Below the pieces are notes generated by a model. The model was not told the origin of the DNA. It was given only the letters and a program-made list of their open reading frames with translations, and made no database searches. The position numbers and the translations under genes were made by a program. Below are positions 1-11,045 of a stretch of 64,000 nucleotides of DNA, in pieces. Where the stretch lies: positions 19,222,501 to 19,286,500 of the forward strand of contig NC_084922.1 in NCBI RefSeq assembly GCF_958298935.1, read 5' to 3'. This stretch comes from Phragmites australis (lineage: Eukaryota; Streptophyta; Magnoliopsida; Poales; Poaceae). The first letter of the stretch is position 1. Every line of letters begins with the position of its first letter.

Positions 1-44
1 CCCAGGCTCGGCGGCGTGGTCGGGGCTGACCGGGTGCTCGGGCT

Positions 45-1208
45 CTACTCCCTGGTCGGGAGGAGCCGAGTGCTCGGGCTCGACCCCGTGCTCGGGGGGG
101 GGGGGGGGGGGGGGGGCGTGAGGACGAGGGAGTGCTCGAGGGCGGTCGGGAGCTGGAACCTAGCACCTGGCCCCGCGCACTCGTCGCGTTCCACCACCAG
201 CACCATGCTTACGACCTGAGGAGTGGCCGATACGTAGAGTAGTAGTGGCTCGCCTTCGGATGGAGCCACCAGCATGGGTGGTGAGGTGAGGTACTTCTTC
301 AGATCACGGAAGGCCTGCTCGGCCTCCGACGTCCAGTCAAAATGACCGGTCTTCTTCAGAAGCTTGAAGAGGGGGAGCCCCCGCTCCCCAAGTTTGGAGA
401 TGAAGTGCCCGAGGGCCGCCATGCAGCCGGCGAGATGCTGGACCTCCTTGAGTCGAGCCGGGGGTCGCATCTGCTTGATGGCCCGGATCTTCTCTGAATT
501 GGCCTCGATTCCTCGGCTGGAAACCAAGAAACCAAGGAGCTTGCCCGCGGGTACCCCGAAGACGCATTTCTCGGGGTTGAGCTTCAGGCGGAGACTGTTG
601 AAAGTCTCGGCAAGGTCGTCGAGCAGGGTGGAGCGGTCTCGGGACTTGACCACGAGATCGTCGATGTAGGCCTCGACGTTGCGGCCAACCTGCGAATCAA
701 GGGTAATGCGAATAGCGCGCTGGAAAGAAGACCCAGCATTGCGCGAACCAAAAGGCATTGACATATAACAATAAGTCCCCACCAGGGTGGTAAAAGCAGT
801 TTTTTCTTCGTCCTCTACGGCCATGCGAATCTGGTGATACCCAGAGTTTGCATCTAAAAAACATAAAAGATCACATCCCGTAGTTGCATCTACAATTTGA
901 TCTATGCGGGGCAAGGGAAAAGGATCTTTAGGGCAAGCTTTATTTAGGTCGGTGTAGTCCACACACATGCGGAGCTTGCCGTTGGCCTTCGGGACAATAA
1001 CTGGATTCGCTAGCCACTCGAGGTGGAGGACTTCTCGGATAAATCCGGCATCGAGGAGCTTGCTGAGCTCCCGGATGAACTCCTGGTGCTCAGGCGCCTG
1101 CCGCCGGACCTTCTGCTTCACCGGGCGTGCGTCCGGGCGCACAGCCAAGTGGTGCTCAATCACCTCCCTAGGGATCCCGGGCATGTCGTACGGTTGCCAT
1201 GCAAACAC
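45..1208 (-). pseudogene. Tat-type reverse transcriptase (pol fragment)
   Basis: Reverse transcriptase domain of the Tat-type polyprotein, about 345 recognisable residues. Visible motifs are VIVPKANGKLRMCVDYTDLN, the SGYHQI block, MPFGSRNAGSSFQRA (consensus usually has FGLKNA), the catalytic YIDD encoded at 657-668, and the thumb/connection region ending near VVERDE. The first Met at 1208 is not the true start: the same frame continues upstream through an in-frame TAG (1248-1250) into the protease. Downstream of VVERDE the frame enters a low-complexity stretch with a G23 run instead of the usual RT/RNase H linker. Copying of element RNA in virus-like particles is the family role; this copy is interrupted. 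Confidence 0.85.
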
Positions 1209-1247
1209 GTCGGTGTTAGCCCGGAGGAAGGTGACGAGCGCGCTTTC

Positions 1248-1880
1248 CTATTTGCCGTCCAGGTCACCGCCGATGCGGACGACCTGGGAGGCGTCTTCAC
1301 CCACCATGACCTCCTTCGTAGGAACAGAGGCGTCGACGGCGAGTCGGGGTTTGGATGAAGAGGGTCCCAGGCCCCCTGTGCAGCCTTCGACCTCGGCCTG
1401 GGCTGAGACCAAAGCCATGTACGACTGCTCGGCACAGGAAACGGCACCGTCGGAGTCGGTAGTCACAGAGATGGGGCCCGCTGGGCCCGGCATCTTGACC
1501 GTGAGATACGCGTAGTGCACAGCCACCATGAATTTGGCGAGCGCCAAACGCCCGAGGATGGCGTTGTAGGGGAGGGGGAGCTCCGTGACGTCGAAGAGGA
1601 CGTTTTCCGTGCGGAAGTTGTCCCGACTCCCGAAGGTTACGGGCACCTGCAGCTTCTCGAAGGCCTCCTTGGAGAGGAGGTTGAGGCCTGCGCCCCCATC
1701 GATCAGCACTCTGCTGACCTTGACGTTGCAAATGGTGGGGGACACAACCAAGGGTAGTCGCCCCATGCCTGCAGTACTGGCGGGGTGATCGGCCACACTG
1801 AATGTGATCGGAGCGTCCGACCATCTCAGAGGCCTCGTGGCCTCTTCGCTCGGGGTTACCGAGCACACCTCGAGCCGCAT
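1248..1880 (-). pseudogene. Tat-type aspartic protease (pol fragment)
   Basis: Aspartic protease segment upstream of the RT. The active-site loop reads VLIDGGAGLNLLS (D-G-G rather than D-S/T-G, as is usual in Tat elements), and the flap region is followed by YNAILGRLALAKF. The first Met at 1880 is not the domain start: the frame extends upstream to about 2110, covering the gag knuckle region. It ends at TAG 1248-1250; reading through that codon continues in the same frame into the RT, so a single substitution (probably CAG to TAG) separates them. The family function is maturation of Gag-Pol. Confidence 0.8.
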
Positions 1881-2837
1881 GGTCTTGATGCCACGCCGCG
1901 AGGAAGGCGTGTAGGCGCCTCCGTCGATGAAGGCGACGGTATGCTCGGGTTCCTGGAAGCCAAGCTCGGCGTTGCCGGGGGCGGCCTCAGCGTCGCCTCC
2001 CCTGCGGGACTCGTCGCGCTCCCGCTGGCGCTGCTCGACGAGGCCTTTGACCGTACGACACTCCGTGAGATCGTGCCATCTGGTCTGGTGGATCGGACAC
2101 CATTTGCCTGGCTCGGGCCCCGCAGGAGCGGGAGCCCTCGCTGGAGCGGGAGCCCGGGCGGGGGCCGAAGCCCTCGCGGGAGCCGGGGCCCTTGCGGGAG
2201 CTGGGGTCGCCTGTCGGCGGCCACCCGGCGTTCTTGCCGGTGGTCGGGCTCTTGGGCCGGCCTATGGGTGGGGCCCTGGGCAGGTTCGACAGGAGCGGCC
2301 TCGCGCTTTCTTCTCTTTCTCTTTTCTCGCCTGTCGGAGCGGGAAGAACTTGGTTGGTCGGCGGCGGGGCGCGGAGCATGCCACGCCCGAGCCTCCGCCG
2401 CCTTAGCGCACTTATCGGCCAGTGCGAAGAGTTCCGCAGTGGTCTCGATTTCGTGCGTAAGGCGACGATGACGGCGTGGGGGGGTATCCGCGGAATGGTG
2501 TTGCGGACCTGGCTGAAACACTAAATGAAGCGCCGCAGTGTCTCCCCTCCTGCTGCTTGACGGCATGGAGGTCGCACTCCAAGCCGGGGCGCGTGAATGT
2601 GCCCTGAAAATTAGCCACAAACTGGTGGCAGAGGTCATCCCAGGAGCTAATAGATCCTGGGGGTAAGTTCATGAGCCAAGAACGGGCGGAGCCCCTCAAG
2701 GCAACATGAAAATAATTTGCCATCACCTTTTCACTGCCTCCGGTCGCCTGGACGGCCATAGTGTATATTTGGAGGAACTCGACGGGGTCGATGGACCCGT
2801 CGTACTTCTCCAGCAGCTCAGGGTGGAACTTGGAGGG
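1881..2837 (-). pseudogene. Tat-type Gag, central and C-terminal part, frame-disrupted
   Basis: Retrotransposon Gag core. Around 2640-2760 the frame reads ANYFHVALRGSARSWLMNLP, the conserved Gag helix region. Near 2480-2530 the reading moves to another frame that carries LTHEIETTAELFALADKCAKA (around 2380-2450), and by about 2110 it is back in the protease frame with CPIHQTRWHDLTEC, a nucleic-acid-binding knuckle. At least two opposite frame changes are therefore present. One probably lies in the G-rich tract near 2480. Immediately upstream a TGA at 2838-2840, where the family has Trp, separates this part from the Gag N-terminus in the same frame. Confidence 0.75.
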
Positions 2838-3638
2838 TCATTTGACCCGTCGGAGCTCACTAGAGAAGGCACGGCAGCCGGTGCCGTACCCCGCGGCGCG
2901 GGCGGCGTTCCTTGGCGGTGAACGCTGGCGAGCCGGGGAATCCTGGCGATCGTGGGCCGGGAAAGAGGAAGCTTGGTTCTCAGCCTCGGCCTCCTGCTGG
3001 GTCTCCCGCTGGCGCTCGAGAGTGACGCGCGCATCTTCGTGGCCCCTCCGCTCGTTGAGACGCAAGCGGAGGTCCTGGGCTTCGGATGCGGCCAGGGGGG
3101 TGGCGCTTCGCCTGGAGGCCCCCCGACCTGTGCGAACATTGCCCGTTGATGGGCCGGTTCGGGTGGCGCCACGCTGGGTGGTGGCGCGAGAATTGTCGGC
3201 CAGCACTTGGCGGCGAGCAGTGCCGACCAGGGCAGCGACTTCTTGGATCCAGCGGCCTTTCGGGGTTTCCGGAGTCACCTGAACAGGCGGATGCCTGAGG
3301 AGAGCGTGCGCCGCAAGCAGCGCACTCCTGGGGCTGGCCTCGCTGAAAGCAAGCCTACGCCGAAGAGGCACCCGACGCTGCCCAGAGGGGGACCTGGCGG
3401 CCGGAGTTTCGACCACGTGCTGGGGGTCGGATGGTGCATCGGCGGCGGCGGCGGCCCTGCTGGGCCCAGCGCCTTGGTCCCCTTGGGAAAGGAACGCCGC
3501 GCCTGCAGATCGCGGCTGCTGCTGGGACGCAGCAGCGGCTAGGGCCTCCTGTGCGAGGGGCTGTATTTCCTCGCTGGAACTGGAGCCAGAATGCTGGAGG
3601 CAGTGTCCACCGGCCATTTTTTCTGTGGAAGAAAACAA
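2838..3638 (-). pseudogene. Tat-type Gag, N-terminal part
   Basis: About 266 codons starting with an ATG at 3638 just downstream of the primer-binding site. The protein is low-complexity and rich in Ala, Arg, Pro and Ser, with a predicted coiled-coil stretch near residues 190-225 (RLRLNERRGHEDARVTLERQ). It ends in SSELRRVK followed by TGA (2838-2840); the same frame continues with PPGSIS-type Gag sequence, so the stop is an inactivating substitution rather than the natural end. Start choice: first ATG after the PBS (MFSSTEKMAGG, with a second ATG at codon 8). Such basic N-terminal Gag segments are common in grass Tat elements. Confidence 0.7.
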
Positions 3639-3662
3639 ACAAACAGATTCAGGGATGTTCCC

Positions 3663-3679
3663 CCCTACCTGGCGCGCCA
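3663..3679 (-). promoter_or_regulatory. Primer-binding site of the Tat element
   Basis: On the minus strand, TGGCGCGCCAGGTAGGG follows the inferred LTR end after a 2-base spacer. Its position between LTR and gag and the leading TGG fit a tRNA primer site; which tRNA is not decided here. Confidence 0.6.
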
Positions 3680-3681
3680 GC

Positions 3682-4307
3682 TATCGGAGGATTAACTCCT
3701 GTCGCAGGGATCCCGAGAGACCCCTTTTTATAGATTCGGCTGGGGGGATGATCCTGAATAAGTTCATCAGAGAAATGAATGAGAGTAAATGCAACGGCTT
3801 GTGGTGGGGGTGATTATCTAGTGCAGAAAGAAGTAAATGCACCGAAATTTAGACAGGTTCGGGCCGCACGGGGGCGTAATACCCTACTCCTGTATGGGTG
3901 TAATAACTGTCCTAAGGAAGTCCCTCAAGGATGTTGCTGGTTACAAGAATATTTGTCTAACTAGGAGCTTGAGGCTCCTTGTTCTTCGGCAGGAACTGTC
4001 CCTTGTGTTGGTCTATGGTTCAGTTCTTGATGCTTGGGTGCTTGTCCCTTCGATCCTTGGATTGTTTTTGGATTGGGTTGGTCCTCTGTTGGATGCTGGG
4101 AAGCTACGATTCTTGTTCGGATTCTCTATCGATGGATCCTCTTCTCTTTTGTATTACCGGCTCTTTTAAGCACTCGCCGGTTGCGACATGCCCCGAACGG
4201 GAATGGGGGGCACAAGTTCCAAGACGCCATGACTGGGAAAGGCGTCATCATTTCTTCTGGGTGAAGTGACCGAGGGGTGGAAAATGCGTCGCACGCCCGG
4301 TCACCTA
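3682..4307 (-). repeat. Tat 5' LTR, 3' segment (left of the CRM insertion)
   Basis: Inner part of the Tat LTR. On the minus strand it ends ...CCTCCGATA before the primer-binding site. A TATA-like box (CTATAAAAAGGGG, minus strand, around 3722-3733) lies about 45 bases from the LTR end. The segment stops at ACCTA (4303-4307), the target duplication of the CRM element; the LTR resumes at 11969. Joined length is about 1.58 kb. Confidence 0.75.
4303..4307. repeat. Target-site duplication (ACCTA), left copy, of the CRM element
   Basis: ACCTA directly abuts the first base of the 3' LTR. An identical copy sits at 11964-11968 directly after the 5' LTR. This fixes the element ends and the LTR termini (TG...TA on the sense strand). 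Confidence 0.93.
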
Positions 4308-5225
4308 TAATATGAACAAGGGTTCCCGATCTTCCGAAAGGTTCTGGTAACTCTCGATTTGGTGGAAACGAGATACAAGTCGATCCGGCTTCCGAACAAC
4401 ACGATCCGAAACCCCGCAATCGCAGCACCACGTCTCCTCTGGTTATCAACCGGCGTTGCACGGTTGACCTCGCCAAGAAGGCTAAAATCCTTGCCTGCGA
4501 ATCGAAGAACACAAGCAAGAACAAGGAAGAATGCAACCAAATTGCAGATGAATGATTAATCTCACGAGTTGGGGTCTCACAAACCGACGAAACGGCGAAA
4601 CTGTTCTTGACAGAATAATCTAAGCAAAACCCAACCCTAATTAGGGCGGCGGCTACTGTATATAAAGGATTAGGGTCGGCCAAGGACCCCTAGACGCGTC
4701 CCTAATGGACTCCAACACGATACATGGCCCAACGGACCAAAAACGGTGACGCAGCACCGGGACAGATTCTGGATGCTGACTTGTTTCGACGTTTCCCGTT
4801 GACTCGGAAGGAATTTGGACCTCAAACCAACGCCATTGGTTTCCTTATGAAATTATCTTTCCAACCATATGTGAATCGTCGAAAACGGAGTCCGGATGCG
4901 TCCTGGGCGTCCGTTTTATTGCTCGCTGGTCCTGGAGGCCGAGGCTGATTCGGACTCGAGTTGGACTGGACCTCCTGCTGTTGTTGGACGTCCTAGCTGC
5001 TCCTCCACGCCTCCAAGCCTTCCTCTATGTGTTTCCTTGTCCTCTCCATGATTCCTAAACAACACATAATCATTAGGTAGTAATCTATTCTCAAAATTAT
5101 ATAAAGAGTTGCTTAGGAACGAGTTCACCTCTAAATTTAATTGTCGTGCGCGAGCTCTTGTGATTGGACCTTGAAAGTTCAATGGAGGATCATTGTATGT
5201 ATCCGAGGGAGTGATGTCCTCATCA
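4308..5225 (-). repeat. CRM 3' LTR (918 bp)
   Basis: Right-to-left sense LTR, starting TGATGAGG (ending at 5225) and ending CATATTA (at 4308). It matches 11046-11963 at 917 of 918 positions by direct reading. Its first ~310 sense bases are also coding: they specify the last 102 residues of the polyprotein, down to a stop at 4916. A TATA-like TTTATATACA (minus strand) is near 4656-4666. Confidence 0.93.
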
Positions 5226-6799
5226 TCCTCCCCCTCTTGAATTGGAGTTGTCCTCGACTCAAGCTCATCATCGGCTCCCAAGTAAGGTTTCAAATCTGCA
5301 ATGTTAAAAGAAGGACTAACCCCGAACTCGGGTGGCAACTCAAGTTTATATGCATTATCATTTATTTTCTCAATTATCTTATAAGGACCAGCAGCTCTTG
5401 GCATTAATTTAGACTTACGCAGCTCTGGAAACCTATCTTTTCTTAAATGTAACCACACTAAATCACCCGGTTCAAGTTTGACTTCTTTCCTACCTTCACT
5501 ACCAGCAATTCTATACTTTTCATTCATCTTTTCGATATTTATTTTAGTTGTTTCATGCAACTTACGAATAAAATCAGCACGTGCACTAGCATCACTATGT
5601 GTTCTTTCAGTGGTAGGTAAAGGCAAAAGATCAATAGGAGCGCGAGGGGTAAAACCATACACTACCTGAAAAGGACTTACCTTGGTGGTAGAATGTGTTG
5701 CCCGATTATAAGCAAACTCCACGTGGGGCAAACATTCTTCCCACATCTTCAAATTTTTCTTCAAAATAGCTCTCAACATGGTACCCAAAGTGCGGTTCAC
5801 TACCTCCGTTTGGCCATCAGTTTGTGGGTGGCAAGTAGTAGAAAACAATAGTTTTGTACCCAACTTATTCCATAGAGTGCGCCAAAAGTGACTCAAAAAT
5901 TTAGCGTCGCGATCTGAAACAATAGTAGAAGGTATACCATGCAAGCGAACAATCTCTTTGAAAAAGAGGTCAGCAATATAAACGGCATCATCACTTTTAT
6001 GACAAGGTATAAAATGTGCCATCTTAGAAAAACGATCCACAACAACAAAAATGCTATCCCTCCCCCTCTTAGTCCTAGGCAATCCCAAAATAAAGTCCAT
6101 CGAAATATCTGCCCAAGGAATAGAAGGAACAGGAAGAGGCATATACAAACCATGTGGATTCAAGCGAGACTTAGCCTTTTGACATGTGGTACAGCGTGCC
6201 ACGAACCGCTCAACATCTCTCCTCATCTTTGGCCAAAAGAAATGTGTGGCCAACATATCCTCCGTCTTCTTAGCACCAAAATGTCCCATCAATCCTCCTC
6301 CATGTGCTTCCTGCAACAACAAAAGACGAACGGAACCAACTGGAATGCATAGACGGTTAGCTCTAAACACAAATCCATCATTGATCACAAACTTGTTCCA
6401 TGTACGTCCCTCTTTACAGTTCAGCAATACATCTTTAAAATCAGGATCAAGCACATATTGTTCTTTTATTGAGTCAAGTCCAAAAATTCTATAATCAAGT
6501 TGGGACAACAAAGCATATCGTCTAGACAAAGCATCAGCAATTATATTATCCTTCCCTTTCTTGTGTTTGATAACATAAGGAAAAGATTCAATAAATTCAA
6601 CCCACTTAGCATGTCTACGATTCAGATTATTTTGAGAACGAAGATACTTAAGCGATTCATGATCTGAATGTATAACAAATTCTTTAGGCCACAAATAATG
6701 ACGCCACGTCTCTAAAGAACGTACAAGTGCATACAATTCCTTATCATACGTAGAGTAATTAAGAACAGGGCCATGCAATTTTTTCGCTAAAGTATGCAA
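4916..6799 (-). pseudogene. CRM pol 3' part: RNase H (rest), integrase, CR-type C-terminus
   Basis: 627-codon frame. Residues ~8-95 complete the RNase H domain ([24 protein letters not shown]). The integrase zinc-binding residues are H166, H173, C203 and C206. The catalytic core shows D235 (MDFILGLP), D296 (IVSDRDAKF) and E332 ([11 protein letters not shown]). A GPY module ([10 protein letters not shown]) is at ~471-480. Residues from ~525 on are encoded inside the LTR and include [11 protein letters not shown], resembling the CR motif implicated in targeting centromeric chromatin. The first Met is not a true start: the frame is a continuation of the upstream gag-pol ORF, separated only by a 1-base shift at 6779-6784. 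Confidence 0.88.
5226..5238 (-). promoter_or_regulatory. Polypurine tract of the CRM element
   Basis: On the minus strand AAGAGGGGGAGGA directly precedes the LTR start TGATGAGG. It primes plus-strand DNA synthesis and here is also codons of the polyprotein (QEGED). Confidence 0.8.
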
Positions 6800-9700
6800 C
6801 GGGCTTACCTTCTTGCATCAAAACACCTCCAATGCCAACTCCACTAGCATCACATTCTAGCTCAAAGGTCTTACCAAAATTTGGAAGTTGCAGCAATGGC
6901 GCGTGCGTAAGCTTGTCCTTCAAAGTGTCAAAGGACTCCTCTTGTGCCTTACCCCAATGGAACACCACACCTTTCTTTGTCAACTCGTGTAAGGGGGCAG
7001 CAATGGCGCTGAAATCCTTCACGAAACGACGATAAAAACCTGCAAGTCCAAGAAAACTTCTCACCTGTTTGATGTTTTGGGGCACCGGCCAACTCTTTAT
7101 GGCTTCAATTTTCATCTCATCCACCTCAATTCCCTGTGGAGTAATAACATAGCCAAGAAAAGAGACTCGATCCGTGCAAAAGATGCACTTCTCAAGGTTA
7201 CCAAATAAACGTGCATCACGTAAAGCATTAAAAACAGCACGTAAGTGATCCATATGTTCATCCAAAGACTTGCTATAAATCAATATATCATCAAAGTAAA
7301 CCACCACAAATCGTCCAATAAAAGCTCTTAAAACCTCATTCATCAAACGCATGAAAGTGCTAGGTGCATTAGTTAAACCAAAAGGCATTACTAACCACTC
7401 ATATAATCCGAATTTAGTTTTGAAAGCTGTTTTCCATTCATCTCCAAGTTTCATTCTAATTTGGTGGTAACCACTACGCAAGTCGATCTTTGTAAAAATT
7501 ACAGAGCCACACAACTCATCAAGCATATCATCAAGTCTAGGAATAGGATGGCGATATCGAATAGTAATGTTATTGATGGCTCTACAATCAACACACATAC
7601 GCCAAGTACCATCTTTCTTAGGAACCAAAATCACAGGAACAGCACAAGGACTAAGGCTCTCACGTACATACCCGCGGTCCAAAAGCTCTTGGACTTGCTG
7701 CTGAATTTCCTTAGTCTCCTCGGGATTGGTTCGATACGCAGCACGATTTGGCAATGTTGCTCCCGGAATCAAATCGATTTGATGCTCTATCCCTCTCATA
7801 GGTGGCAGTCCCGGGGGTATCTCAGCTGGGAAAACATCATCATACTCCTGCAAAAGGTTAGTGGCAGCAGGAGGTATCGAACTAATAACATCATCAAGCG
7901 AATACAAAACTCGTTTGCAAACCAAGGTGTAGCAAATATCATTATTAGAAATTTCAGCAAGGTCACTTTTTAGTGCAAGCATAACACCACCCTTCAATTT
8001 TATGCCCTCTACCTTAGAACTAGGTGCAGACTTATCCTTTTTAGGTGGGTAAAGAGAATTAGCAACTTGCTGATTTTCAGATTTAGTATCACGCAAATTA
8101 GCAGCTCGTTCTTTATCAGCTTGTACAATTTCAGCAGGGGTCATAGGAACCAAAGTAATTTTCTTTCCTTTATGCATAAAAGTATATGTATTACTTCTAC
8201 CATGGTGTATAGCATCATTATCAAATTCCCAAGGTCGACCCAATAAAAGTGAGCAAGCTTCCATAGGTACCACATCACAGTCAACATAATCAGCATAGGA
8301 ACCAATGGAAAAAGAAACTCTGCAAGTTTGTGTTACCTTAGCTTTTCCAGCATCATTAAACCACTGAAGATTATATGGATGGGGGTGTTGGCGTGTGGTC
8401 AAGCCAAGCTTCTTGACCAAATCTGAACTCACCAAATTATTACAACTACCTCCATCGATGATGACACGTGCTCGCCGATTTTGGATGACGAAGAAAATCT
8501 GGAACAAGTTATGGCGTTGCAGCTTCTCTGGTTGTTGTACCTTTGTGCTGAGCGCCCGCTGCACAATGATGCTCCTATAGGTCGCTGTGTCATCACTGCC
8601 CAAGATTTCGTTGCTCTCCTCAACAACTGGTTCTTCTTCTTCTTCAATGTCAGAGGCGCTGATGTACCCATCTTCCGTTGCAATGTATGCCCGCTGACTT
8701 GGGCAATCCTTCTGCACATGACCGAATCCATGGCAGCGACGGCATTGAATGCCAGAGGTGCGTCCCGTTGATGCAACAGAGGAAGCACTCTTGGAAGGTC
8801 CCTGCAAAACAGAATTTTTACCTGAGCCCGAAGGTCGTGTAGTGACAGGATTTGGTGCCGTAGCTGCTTGTTGCTTGCTCGCTGGTGAGGGAGCCCTGTA
8901 AGTGGATGGTTTGGACAGCCCAAAGGATGGTCCTGTGCGCGGCGTGTATGTGGTGCTGGCCTTGTACTTGCCCTGCTGCTCACGCCCCTGCAACTCCTTC
9001 TCTGCAAGCATAGCAAACTGAAACAACTGGTTGACATTGTTAAATTCTTTATAATCAATAATATCCTGGATTTCACGTCTCAAACCCGAATAAAATCGAC
9101 AAATAGAATCTTCGTTTCCCTCTACTATGCCACAACGCATCAGGCCCTTTTGAAGCTCACCATAATAATCCTGCACAGATTTATCTCCCTGTTCTAAGCG
9201 CATCAATTTCTTACGCAAGTCTCTATGATAAGATGGGGGAACAAATCTATCACGCATAGCAACCTTAAGCTCTTCCCATGTACGAGGTGTGGCACCATCT
9301 GCAGCTAAACCAGTCCACCAAATAATAGCAAAATCTTTAAACTCACTAGTGGCTTGTCTAACTCTATGTTGTTCAGGTACTTGATGGGCACTAAATTTTT
9401 GCTCTACTGTCATCTCCCAATCAAGATATCCCTCAGCATCATAATGTCCCGAAAAAGAAGGTATAGTAAATTTAACCTTAGCATAAGGATCTTCAGGAGC
9501 TCGATTATACATACCTCGATGGTGGTGGTGATGTGGAACGCCACCCATACCTGTGGTGTTAGTGCGAAGACGACGCCGTAATCTGTTTTGCAATGTCGCC
9601 GCTGGATCAACATTAACATCGTCATCATACAACTCATCACCGGTGTTGCTTCCATTCACATCTTCGTTGTGCACAGGACGGTTTTCCAAAGCATTTACCC

Positions 9701-9911
9701 TGTCGGTGAGCTCGGATAACCGTTTGTCCACCCGCTCAACCGCGTTTGCGAGTTTCATCTCAATTATCGCTTCAGTGACAGCCTTGATGACTGTCTCCCT
9801 CATCTCCTTCTGAGCATTGTCTACAACAGCTTGTAGCTGCTCTTGGCTGACACACTCCTTGAAGTCCTTTGGCGTTTTATCTCCTTCAACTGACATTGTG
9901 GAAACAAACAC
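6759..9911 (-). pseudogene. CRM gag-pol 5' part: Gag, protease, reverse transcriptase, start of RNase H
   Basis: 1,050-codon uninterrupted frame from an ATG at 9911 (MFVSTMSVEG; a second ATG is codon 6). Order: N-terminal coiled coil (~20-78), Gag core (~150-310, with AIIWWTGLAADG), one CCHC knuckle (C390, C393, H398, C403), protease loop VIIDGGSCNNL (D486), RT with KIDLRSGYHQI and the catalytic YFDD (D874, D875), then RNase H beginning at D1021 (LECDASGVGIGG). It runs out of frame after FSEK in an A-run and stops 6 codons later, while the correct continuation is in the neighbouring frame. The family role is self-copying retrotransposition. Everything except this one base looks intact. Confidence 0.9.
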
Positions 9912-11030
9912 AACAACAAACAGTGAAGGTTATCCCTAATAATCGTACTACAAAGGTGGAGTGGTGCCTCTCAATCAAGATCAGCAAAGATAGACACCTT
10001 ACCAAGCTCTTACCAGGGTTCTTACCAGCAAAGCAAAGGATACCTGGAAGGCGTGCGAGCGATTGCAGGGATGCAAACCAGTGCTGTCCAGAAGAGTCTG
10101 TGGGGCTTGGAAGGCTCACAAAGAGAACAAATATGTATATGTGGAACACAAATCAGAAACAGATAGTAATGCTGAATTATAGTCCCAAGTACTTGTTCTC
10201 GTTGCTGGCCTAAAGTGTTGCAAGTACCAAGTATGTGTGTTAAACAAGGTGGAGAAACAAGTATGATGGATAGCAAGAGCAACAGAAACAAAGAACTAAA
10301 CAGCACACGCTAACACAGCTCACTTTGCCCTTCTCTATGTGCTCCTCTAGATATTGTTCCTCTTTTGCCCCTCTCTTTTTTCTATTTTTTTGGGCTGTCG
10401 TTGTTTTTTTGGGAAAATTCGACTTTTTCTTCTTATTTTTTTGATATTTTTTTTTCACTTAGGAGCACACAAGAGGGAACCACAGAAAATTTGAGCTTAA
10501 ACAAGTGAAAGACGTGGCCTGTAGAATTTTCTGAAGTTCAGCCGTAAAATGAGAAAAATATTTGGAAATTGAAAACTCAAACTTCGGAGGCGAATTTGGG
10601 AATTCTGATTTCGCCGAACCCAGCAAAGCTGGGGACGAACGGATCCGAAACGCTGTTTCGATGCGAAAAACTCTATGACTTTTCTGAAAACGGAGTTCGT
10701 ATGCGAAAGTTATGCCCGATTTGAGAAACGACTCCGAATTAGAGGACAAAACGGGAAGAAAGTGGGGAAAATATGCGACGGAGGCTAGGGTTTGATGGAA
10801 ACGGTGGGGGAAAACACACGAACTGGACCCTAACACGACCTAACCAGCAACAAGACCTTGACCAGGACACAAACTCAACACGACGAACTCTGAAACTGAA
10901 ATATGCAAAAGCTAAAGGCGCGGAAGGGTTGTAGGACAGGAAAAAAAAAACGATATGGCAGTGGACTATGGAACGAAGGCGAAAAACACTCGAAACTAAG
11001 GGTAGATATGAACCTGACGGTATACCTGAA
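9912..11030 (-). other. CRM 5' untranslated leader
   Basis: About 1.1 kb between primer-binding site and gag start. No convincing ORF is seen. The stretch 10360-10460 is T-rich on the plus strand (A-rich in the transcript). Confidence 0.6.
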
Positions 11031-11045
11031 GCTCTGAATACCACT
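11031..11045 (-). promoter_or_regulatory. Primer-binding site of the CRM element (initiator tRNA-Met type)
   Basis: On the minus strand AGTGGTATTCAGAGC directly follows the 5' LTR. It resembles the initiator-Met site TGGTATCAGAGC with one extra T. Confidence 0.8.

Noticed and set aside
4635..4646. Telomere-like AACCCTAATTAGGG in the CRM LTR (repeated at 11373)
   Set aside because: Only a single unit per LTR, with no array; a chance word near the promoter.
6779..6784. Programmed frameshift signal between RT and integrase
   Set aside because: CRM elements use one frame and the position is inside RNase H; an indel or assembly error is simpler.
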